This document shows positions 11,951 to 20,980 of a DNA stretch of 64,000 nt, in pieces. A program made the position numbers and the translations under genes. The DNA is from Nicotiana tabacum. Lineage: Eukaryota > Streptophyta > Magnoliopsida > Solanales > Solanaceae. The stretch's first letter is position 1. Every line of letters starts with the position of its first letter. The stretch is from positions 101,226,411 through 101,290,410 of the forward strand of contig NC_134084.1 in the NCBI RefSeq assembly GCF_000715075.1, written 5' to 3'. Under the pieces are notes generated by a model that was not told the origin of the DNA, ran no database searches, and saw nothing but the letters and a program-made list of their open reading frames with translations.

Positions 11951-12548
11951 AAAATGACTATTGCTAAGGTACGATCTTATTAACTTTTTTAAAAATATTA
12001 TGAATCGGACTAACACTTGCAAGTAACAACCAAAGGAGAATGTGGTTGTTAGGTCTGAAAGCACGCGTTGCACTCTTTTTACCTTGAGCATACATTAGGC
12101 AGTTCCTAAACCTATAAGGCTACGACAACCCTAAAAACGCTTCAGAGATGTCCGAAGCCCGTAATCAAACATAAGGCCTTCAACAAAATTTTAACATGTT
12201 CAAAGGTTACCCTCGACAAGGCATAGTCTAAAAACATTTAAGCAAGCATTTTGGTGAAATTTCTGGTCACTTCGAGTTTTCACAAGTTTCGAGCAAAAAT
12301 TGATCGAGGACAGGTTTTGTTCGGACCTCTAAAAAATAACTTATTACTACATTTGATTATGTACTAAGGCATTAGAAATATTTGCAATTGTAAAAAGATG
12401 CTAAGATAATAGACTTGAAAATTGCTAGAAGGGAAAAATTCTATATATTCCAGAATATCTTTATAAAGGCCCAACAAAAATGGCCTCAATAAAATATATG
12501 TACAGGATACAAAAACAAAAAGAATCCTAATGCATCTACACTTGATCT
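11951..12548. other. Spacer between integrase and antisense ORF
   Basis: This is non-coding element sequence between the two convergent reading frames. No gene, hairpin terminator or repeat was recognised. Confidence 0.5.
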
Positions 12549-15319
12549 TCACCGGAACCGACTCGTCACCAAAACTGTCGGGGCCTTCGAATTCTTCAAA
12601 GCCCTCAGACCCTCTTCACCTCGGGGTTCAGCTAGTTTCTTGGTCTCGACCTCAAGTTTTTTTACCTCCTCGATCTCGGCGGATAGGTCGAAACCTCGGG
12701 CATGGATTTCTACGAGGGTCTCCCTTAGGGATAACCGCCTTACAGACTCAGCAATAGTCATCACGCGTGCCTCGGCTGCTTCAACATCGGCCTTGTATTG
12801 AGCCACCATCTCGTTAGTATCAGCTGAGGTTGCTTCCAGCCTAAACCTCGTTATTTTGAGCAACTTTTTGAGGGCATCCCGTTCATCGATGGTCGATCCT
12901 AGTCGTGCTTGGAGGTCCTTATTTTGCTGAGCCCGTGTATCAGCCCTCTCTTTCGCTACCCGAAGTTAAACTTCTACGAAAGAAAGGTTCGCCTCGGTGT
13001 TTCCTCCTCTGAGGCCAGCAGATCCATTTTGCTCTTTCACCCATCGTCCATGGCTTGGATCTCATCTATCTTCTTTCAAAGCTGGTCAATCTGGTTGATC
13101 TTTTGCTGGACTTGCGAGGTTTGGTTGTTAGCCACTACGACTAGTTCCTCATTTCTAACTTCGAAGACCTTTACCTTTTGACCAAGTCGGAATCCTCCTG
13201 CCTTAGGTACGATGCCTCTCTCTGGGCCCCGTCCAGCTTGGCCTAAAGGTTCTTAATAGCCCCTCATTGCTTGTTGAGAAGCTTGTACATATCCCTTTTC
13301 TAAGGAAGCTCCTTAACCTCAAGATCGAGCTAGTTGACCTCAACCCGGTACCGAAGAAAGCTCTCGTGATGAAGTATCGAGGCCTACAAAAAGGTAAAAG
13401 ACGTGAGAAATACCAAAACCTAAGTGAAGTTCAAAGGAACGTAATGATGCCTTACTCGGTTCGGCACTTGTTGCGCCTTGTTGAAAAGGCATGACACGTC
13501 CACCTCATTCATTTTTTCCTGATCCTCCTCAGTCACCAGGCATCAGAGGTAGCTTGTTACTCTCACGTGAGCAAAAATAACTTGGGATCCTCTGGGACCT
13601 TAAGTATTATCGATCTCTTGCGATTGGGATCCACACTCAGGGTGGGGAACTAATTGACCAACTTCAGGCTCAAACTCGGCCTGCCAACTTCCAAAGACGG
13701 ATCTTTTCTCGAAACTTCCAAGTCGCCCAACCCAAAAAGATCTTCCAGAATGGACGAGTCCACGCCATCAAAAAGGGAATGAAGAGGATCATCCACACCG
13801 TGAACCCCTTCGTTTGACCTCTCCTTTCCTGCTCGGGCCTCTTCGAGCAAGGACTCAATGTAGGAGGGCGGCCCTAAAATCTCTATGACACTAGGTGCTC
13901 CCTTCGGAGTAGAGCCGGCGTCCCAAGGGGTCACAACCCCCGTCTCCATATCGATCTCCTGAGTCTGAAGGAGATCGACATCCAACATCTCCCCCTCAGT
14001 TGTTGCCTGTTCCCCGGGAGAGATCGACCCGTGGGACACAAAAATATCTTCTTCTTCGGGCTCATCCCTGAGCCGAAAAAGCGAATCCGAGTCTGGTGCT
14101 CGGGAGTCGGAGCGTTTTTTGGCCTATGAGCCAATTTCCATTTTGGCTTCGCTGCGGAATTCGGGGGGCCCGAAGCCTTCCTTTTATTCTTCTTTTTTTC
14201 CCCGCTCCAGCACTGGGCTATCCTGAAATAGAGGGATCAACATACAAGGACACGTCCTCGTCCCCTTCTAAACGGCTAAGTTCAGTGGTCTTAGGTAACC
14301 TTGCAAAAATAAAAGAGAGAAAATAAGAATGAGTATGATGCAAATAGGAAAGCCTGATGTTACCTATTTGGAAGAGAAACCTTATTATGAGAACGGGCCT
14401 CCCATCGGCCCTTCGAGAGTCTGCACCATGTGCGCTCAAAATACGACATCTGAGTACAGATGCCCTTGATCCACTCCTTTAGCGGGGGAACTGCATCGGA
14501 ACCTAGGCGACAACTGCACAATCACGAGCGTAAATGAGAAGAAAGAAATTGAAAGAATTGTGACGTTTAAAGAGAGATTGCACTTACGAGATACATTCCA
14601 CTTCTCGGGGAATGGCATGTATTTCGGGGGGATCAAATCCTCGATTTTCACTCAGACGAAGCGTCCCTGCCAGCCCCGATCTCGGTCTTTATTGATGCTC
14701 GAAAAAGGGGCCTTGCTAGCCTGACGAGTAAGCTTGATCAGTCCTCCTCGAAACATTCGAGGACTGTATAATCGGAGCAGGTGGTCGATCGTGAACCACC
14801 GAGACTCGGTCTTGTTCACGAAGTAGCGAGGGAGGGTCACGATCTTCCACAACGATGGATGTATTTGCCCAGGTACACCTCGTACCTCTTGAAAAAGATT
14901 AAAACGATCGGTTCCATCGGGCCCAGCGTGAATGGATAAGTGTAAACACTTAAGTACCCCTCCACGTGGGTAGTAACGACGTCCTCGGTCTCGGGGACTA
15001 CTACGTTCTTGCCTTCCCAACTGTAGTCCTTACGAACTTTGGGAAGAACATCTTCAGTCACAGAACATATGTACCTCGAGACTCCTTCACCCCGATCATG
15101 TTTGCGCGAAGGCTTCTCGACTTTAAAGTCATCTGCAATTGAGCAGCCCCCGAGAATGAACGCTGTCAAGGGTGGCTCGGTGACCGGTTCGTTAGCAACC
15201 ACAACGGGGGAAGCCGTTTCTCGGGCAACCACTTCAGGGGCGACCGCTTCAGTACCAACAGCCGGTTGATAAGATGAAGAGGCAACTCTTTGAGGAACGA
15301 TTTTCGAAGTTTTGGCCAT
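12549..15319 (-). pseudogene. Antisense ORF of the Tat-like element (Transposase_28 / 'putative gypsy type transposon' family)
   Basis: A spliced antisense gene lies between integrase and the lost 3' LTR. The start is taken at 15319 (MAKTSKIVPQRV). The conserved block follows at about 14650-14960: YTYPFTLGPMEPIVLIFFKRYEV, a frameshift near 14868, then QIHPSLWKIVTLPRYFVN, HLLRLYSPRMFRGGLIKL and KAPFSSINKDRDRGW. A donor-like GTAAGT at about 14585 and later coding blocks (14218-14439, 13650-14039) imply introns. The C-terminal part (13180-13495 and 12549-12863) is Glu/Leu-rich and coiled-coil-like. Such antisense ORFs are known in Tat elements; their role is unresolved. This copy has a frameshift and an internal stop at 14652. 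Confidence 0.7.
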
Positions 15320-15580
15320 TGTCATCTGGGGAAGTGTTTTGAAAATTTGAAGAAAGAATGAAAAGTTTTGGAAAAACGGGTTTTGAAGATGAAGAACAGA
15401 GTGTGAAGATTTAGGGAAAATCTGGAAATTCCTATGGAAATTAAAGAACAAGGATGAAGATGTGAAGGGTCGAAGAAAGTTTGATGATGGCTGGAAAGCT
15501 CGAAGGTAGTAATTTAGTCGAAAAGGTTTGATAATTTCTTTTAACTTCTTCAATTACCTTATTCTACATAATAATTATTA

Positions 15581-15843
15581 CTCCCTCCGGTCCATAATAA
15601 GTGACCAATTTGCTTTTGGCACGTCCATTAAGAAAATACTAAATTTTATACAAAAATACCTAGTATGACTAAACTACCCTTAATTAAATATTTAATGTGA
15701 GGAGTAAGAAAACTTTTTAGGGATATGTACATAAGGGTAATTTTGTAAAAACAAATTAAATTCTTTCTTGATTATATAAATAAACACTTATTTTGGATCA
15801 AAATAAAAAAGTAAATTGATTACTTATTGTGGACCATAAGGAG
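15581..15843. mobile_element. Stowaway-type MITE
   Basis: The terminal inverted repeats read CTCCCTCCGGTCCATAATAA at the left and (complement of the right end) CTCCTTATGGTCCACAATAA. The length is 263 bp with no coding capacity. The left flank is TA; the right flank is TT, so the TA duplication has mutated. It lies at the truncated right side of the Tat-like element. Confidence 0.8.
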
Positions 15844-17118
15844 TTTATATACGTGTTATACTAGCATGATTGAAAGAGATCTAGAGAGAGAGCTACATAT
15901 ATATAATTAAGAGGTAGAAAAACGATCGTAGTAGTAGTGCAGATGAAATCATGACAAATGGTACGACAACTTGCAAAACTTTGGAGTTAAATCCATTGTC
16001 TCCCCCATTTGTTATTGACACCTCTAATTAAGGCCATGCACGCGTCTTGGTTTTTTATTCATTTGTTACTCATCTTATTTATTTTGGCAGAAAAACATGA
16101 CAGTTCTGAATTTCTTTAAAGTCATTTCATGTTTTTCTTTTTTCTTGTTTTCTGCAAAATTCAATTGAGTTTTAAAGGAATATTAGTCGGTGGAGGAAAA
16201 GTAGTTAGAAGATCGAAGTCTTGAATGAAATCTGGCTCCCTTTCTTTTGTCATTGTCCTCCTCCAATTGTAAAGGTGGGGTATTCTAAGTTTTGAGAAGT
16301 GTCTAAAATCTTCTGTTCATGTGATTTTAAAGACAAATTAGTGGAACAAAAAAGGTCATTCTTATCAGTTATCAGTATTTCTTAACTTATTACTCGTCAA
16401 TCAATTAAATAACCCTTTTAAAGTTTTCACATCTGTTTATGCATAGTTGGGTACATCACAAAATGCTTGATTGTCCACTGCCATTTAGATTCCAAGCTAC
16501 GCTTTCTGGGATCAGATATGTTGGAATACACTTTTTTCGTACTATATAATTAAATGTTAAAAATTTATTTAGACAAACAAATATGAAAACATGAGGTACC
16601 AATCAATTTTGTTATTTTTATATATGTTTGTCAGAGAGCTTTGGCACCGACAAATAATGCCAAAAAGAATACACATACTATTAGCCTCAAATATGATGTC
16701 CCAGTCCAAATTTATTTGTGGCATCTCAAGGAGTCAAAGGTCGTGGCACTAGGACACATCACACTATGGAGATTGATTCCTGGCCCTTCGCCAGATTTGA
16801 TTTCAATCAAACTTTTATAATGAAATGATTTTGGATTGAAAAGACATATCATAACTTGAAAATAATTCCTTCTGCGAGTTGCAATCATCATTTATTTACT
16901 TAATCCAAGAAAATCTACCTCATTTTAGCATTTCAAAAGTCGAAAAAAAATATCATAATTTGGCTAATTATGATTCGAAAGCAATACTAAACCATAGCAT
17001 ATATTACATAGTTAAAACTCAAAAGAAAAGAATGAGTTTTCGCAAATGTATATGCTATGTTAGGTAAAAGTGACATTTTTGTTCTTTGGCCAAATGCCAC
17101 AATTTCCTTGTTGCCTAA
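15844..17118. other. AT-rich intergenic sequence
   Basis: No credible coding frame, RNA gene or clear repeat boundary was seen. Short ORFs here (for example 16879-17067) have no recognisable motif and no codon structure worth calling. Confidence 0.5.
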
Positions 17119-17126
17119 CTCCCAAG

Positions 17127-17633
17127 TAGAGGTATACATGGATCCGGTTGGTTCGGTTTTTATCAAAACCAAACCAAATCGACTATATCGGTTTGGATTG
17201 GTTCGGTTTTGTCGAGTTTTCAGATTTTTTTGTTACATAAATATTACTTCAATCTTACTTTGTTAAATTTATAGATAAAACTTTGACAAGTGAATATATT
17301 TTAGTAAATATGAAAAAAATTGACAAACATATGATCTATTAAAATATTCTAATGGGAGAATTTTTTTAGTAACACATGATAGTTATTTTCTTAGTCGTCT
17401 AACAATAATTTTTCGTTAATTTATGCTTTCAAGCTTAATACATGAGAGGATCCCAAATATTTCAACATTTTTTAAAGAAAAATCGCTATAAAGTCTTAAA
17501 AATATAAATAAAATTTATATATTTATATGTCGATTTGGTTCGAATTTTTTTACTCAATACCAAGCCAAGTCAAACTAAACCTAGTTAGGTTTTTTAATCG
17601 TTTTGGTTTGATTTTTCGGTTTGAACACCCCTA
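17127..17633. mobile_element. hAT-like MITE (GGTTCGGTTTT family)
   Basis: The ends are TAGAGGTATACATGG... and ...TTGAACACCCCTA, with subterminal GGTTGGTTCGGTTTT repeats on both sides in opposite orientation. The 8-bp flanks are CTCCCAAG (17119-17126) and CTCCTGAG (17634-17641), 6 of 8 identical, which fits an old hAT target duplication. Length 507 bp, no coding capacity. Confidence 0.7.
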
Positions 17634-17848
17634 CTCCTGAGGATGGGTTCGGCACGTACTTGCTATCTGTACGGACACTATAGCAAGAGTCAATATTACG
17701 GATCCACGAGGTATCAGCTTGTTTTTTTAATTTAATGGAAAAATAATTTTTCTTTACTACTAACTTAATTAAGTACTCTCCTTTCCAAACGTTAGTTTCA
17801 TAAGTCACTATTATTTAATAGCAATTAACTTCCTATAGCTAGCATATA

Positions 17849-18066
17849 CTCCCTCCGTTTCAATTTATGTGAACCTATTTCCTTTTTAGTTTGTGCCAAA
17901 AAGAATGACCTCTTTCCTTATTTGAAAATAATTTACCTTTATGCAATGATTTATAGCCACACAAAATATATGTGCGCCAGTTTACACCACAAGTTCAAAA
18001 GTCTTCTATTTTTTCTTAAACTCCACGCCCAGTCAAATGAGTTCACATAAATTGAAACGGAAGGAG
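17849..18066. mobile_element. Stowaway-type MITE with intact TA duplication
   Basis: The ends are CTCCCTCCGTTTCAATTTAT and (complement of the right end) CTCCTTCCGTTTCAATTTAT, continuing into GTGAACYYATTT on both sides. TA dinucleotides flank it at 17847-17848 and 18067-18068. Length 218 bp. The good TIR match suggests a relatively recent insertion. Confidence 0.9.
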
Positions 18067-18570
18067 TACATAATTATTTCCTATAGCTACTATTCAGTTG
18101 TTACGATAGTGTATTCGCGTTGCTGTATTCATGAATACAAGAACAAAAAATGCCTAAAAATCAGTGTAGTCCAGCTGTACGCGCATGTATTCACATGTAT
18201 TTGCGCCATGTATTCATGAATGCAACAGCAAAAAGCGCCTAAAACCAGGACAGTCCAGATGAATACAGCAGTAAAAAGCGCCTAAAATTAGGGCAGTCCA
18301 GCTGTATGCGCATGTATTCACATGTATTCGCGCCATGTATTCATGAATATAGTAACGACAATCACCTTAAAAATAGGTATATCCAGCTGTCTGAGAGAGG
18401 AAAAACATAAATAGCGTATTTCATGCCTCAATGATAGTATATACCATAAATACGTATTTTGCTATAAAATATAAAAGGTTGCTATAGGAAATAATATTTT
18501 AAAATAATTTTAATTTATAATAAATAGGGTGTATACATTTGTTATAGGAGGTAGAATTTCCTTTAAAATT
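18067..18570. mobile_element. Non-autonomous Mutator-like element fragment with internal repeats
   Basis: The left end (ATTTCCTATAGC) and right end (TATAGGAGGTAGAATTTCC) are inverted relative to each other and match the ends of the element at 42627-43998. Internally, a block containing CAGCTGTAYGCGCATGTATT and CATGTATTCATGAAT occurs twice (about 18171-18245 and 18297-18359), followed by AAAAAGCGCCTAAAA. No coding capacity. Its left end directly abuts the Stowaway MITE. A clean 9-bp duplication was not found, so the family assignment rests on similarity of the ends. Confidence 0.45.
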
Positions 18571-20164
18571 TGAAGAGATTAGGGCATTTAAGTTGTTGAC
18601 GGAATTTAAATTGAAAGTGCTTTTTCTAGAATTAAAAAACGTTCATTTGCTTTCCAAATATTCTATGTACACCGGAAATCCGAAATCGAACTACAGAGAT
18701 CCTTCAATTCCACGTTTGAGATATTTCCTAGTCCATAATTGGGTTTTTATAATCTATTTATCTTTTTTCTTGGGTGAAATTTTTATTTTATCGTACCATT
18801 AATATAACTGATCATAACTTAATTCTTTGCCGATATGATGAACCTCCAAACTTTAAATGTGGTATATTATCTAGCAGCTAATAGACTTTTCCTCTCTTTT
18901 TTGTGTGTGCGTGAGGTGTATGTTCTCGATATTGTTTAATCTCTTCTTACATAAGATCTTCATAAATCCTTATTATCCATTGTTAAGTATTTGAATTTTC
19001 ACTATCTTCATACATCTAATTATGTTTGACTTAAATCCATAATAGGATCGGAGTATATAACTATTATATGCTACGGTCAGATAATTAGCCCGAATAAATA
19101 AATATTTCCCTCAATTATAATACTATAAATATTCTATACTTTCATCCTGGTTGGGCATTTTTTGGACACATTATTCTCTGGTACAAGTATCAAATAGAAC
19201 ATGGTACGCATAAGAAAAATAGAACAACCTTATCCTCCTTTATAAAAAATAGGCAAGCTCCTTACAGTCAAATTTCCATAACTGACGATACTGTCTAATT
19301 AAGCCTTAATGATTTTGACTAGACTAAATGCCCTCATGATTAGTTAGATCTACGGGTAAACATAGCTGGTCAAAAGTATTTTTTTTTTTTATAAAATTAA
19401 AGTGTCTGGCAAATCTTTAAAAAATATTTTTGAGTAGAAATACAACCTATTTTGAAAGCAAAAAATTAATTTCTTTCTAAAAACACTTTTGAGAAAATTA
19501 TGCTTCGAAACACTTTTAAAAAGTTTGGTCAAACGATAATCGTTGTTTAAAAGTGCTTTTTAAATTAATTAGTCAAATACAAATAATTTTTTTATCAAAA
19601 ACTTTTTTTAAAAGTACTTTTTAAGAAAGTACTTTTCAAATACTAATTTTAAAAGTTTGACCAAATAAACTATATTAAGTTTGCTTTAAATCTTCATATT
19701 CAGAAAAAAAATTGCCGTCCAAAATTTGGGTACATCTATAATATTAATTAATGTTAAGAAGAAAAAACATTAATTAATTCCAAATAAAAAGAGAACAAAA
19801 AAAATGCCGCACGGTAAGCCAGAGCAGCACCCAACACATACAGGTGGAAGCATTTGAGATCTGGAGTTTTTTTAAAAAAATTGCTTTTTTCTTTTTCTCC
19901 GTTTTAAAATGCTATCTTCATCTAGTTGTTAGAGTTTTGTCTCCGAAATTCTCTCTGATGTTAGCCGGCAGTGGCATTCCTGCTAATAATCTCAAAACAA
20001 GTGGCCTTATACTCAATGTGTCAACACTTCATTGATAAGTTTCTGAAAGGTCAACTAACTTTTACTTTTTTGAGACTACTACGCCGACGCCTTTCACTTT
20101 CCCCTACACGAAGTTTTTGTGAAATTATAATTAGAACATTCCTGAATTTAAAATAGTACTATAA
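18571..20164. other. Intergenic sequence with a decayed MITE relic
   Basis: Mostly featureless AT-rich DNA. About 19375-19685 contains repeated blocks such as AAAAGTGCTTTTTAA, AGTACTTTT and TTTGGTCAAACG. These resemble a rotted copy of the Tourist-like MITE found split at 42472-44197. No host gene is recognised. Confidence 0.45.
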
Positions 20165-20486
20165 GGGGTAGTTTGCTACGAGGTATAAGAAAGTATAGTT
20201 CTGGTATAAAAATTTAATATTATCTTAATACTTTAGTTGGTTAGCAAATCAGATATAAATTATCTCAGGATTAAAATTAACACCGAGATAACTTCTACCC
20301 TATAGAGGGTGGAGCTAATTAGCAACGGTATAACTTATACATTCTTCTTACAAATTATGCAATTGTCATATTTAATACAACATACCAAACAATAGATAAA
20401 AAATAATCCCAGCATAACTTATCTCATCATAACTTATACCAGTATAACTTATCCCGGCATAAGCCGTATTCAAACCAAACGACCCC
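20165..20486. mobile_element. Tourist (PIF/Harbinger)-type MITE upstream of the TBR-like gene
   Basis: The ends are GGGGTAGTTTGCTACGAGG and (complement of the right end) GGGGTCGTTTGGTTTGAATA, with a 3-bp TAA duplication at 20162-20164 and 20487-20489. Length 322 bp. Internal sequence is rich in ATAACTTATNCC repeats on the right side. It lies about 500 bp upstream of the TBR-like start codon, in the likely promoter. Confidence 0.8.
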
Positions 20487-20864
20487 TAAGTTTAAAAACA
20501 TCATATTAATATTTCTTTTAACAAAAAATTTCACAACTAAATCAAAAGATTCATTCATTAAATTTTTTTCCATTTTTTGTATGTATACATCCCAGTTAAA
20601 GATTTTTTCCTGCTTTGCTCCATTAGGAAAAAAAATCTGTTTTTTTCTGACTAAGTGGGTGAACTTTTTTGTTTTATTTTGTAAATTTAAGTATTGTATT
20701 ATGTTAAATGAGATATTAAAAGAATAATGATAAATTAAGGTTTAAATTTGATGGGTGCTTTCTCCGTTACACAATGGTGTTATAACTCACATTGGTCACA
20801 CATAGAAACACACATTAAAAAGAGTCCATACCACACACCAATACTTCCAAAATCTCTCTCCATT

Positions 20865-20951
20865 ATGCCTTTTGCTGCTGCTTTCTTATCTCTACTCTAC
20901 ACTCTATCATTTCTTCTTCTTCTTTTGCCCCTATGCAGCAATAGATTTTGA
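20865..20951 (+). CDS. Possible upstream ORF in the TBR-like 5' leader
   Basis: A 28-codon ORF starting MPFAAAFLSLLYTLSFLLLL and ending LCSNRF lies in the pyrimidine-rich leader and stops 29 bp before the main start codon. It would count as a uORF only if transcription starts upstream of 20865, which the sequence cannot settle. The hydrophobic Leu run comes from a CTT/TTC-rich stretch and may be incidental. Confidence 0.25.
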   Translation: MPFAAAFLSLLYTLSFLLLLLPLCSNRF

Positions 20952-20980
20952 TCTATAATTTTCATTTCTTGCAAAAACCA

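Larger units (their letters stand above)
6951..15560 (+). mobile_element. Degenerate Tat-like Ty3/gypsy retrotransposon body
   Basis: The domains lie in order on + : gag, protease, RT/RNase H, a second (archaeal-type) RNase H, integrase. After them comes a long antisense ORF on -. The extra RNase H and the antisense ORF between integrase and the 3' LTR are hallmarks of the Tat lineage (Grande, Retand and relatives). Every domain carries stops, frameshifts or active-site changes, so the copy is dead. Its 5' end is replaced by the LTR ending at 6950. No 3' LTR is seen before the Stowaway MITE at 15581, so it is truncated on both sides. Confidence 0.85.

Noticed and set aside
20948..20980. N-terminal extension of the TBR-like protein
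   Set aside because: The upstream in-frame codon at 20948 is TTG, not ATG; the first ATG is at 20981 and matches the expected family N-terminus.
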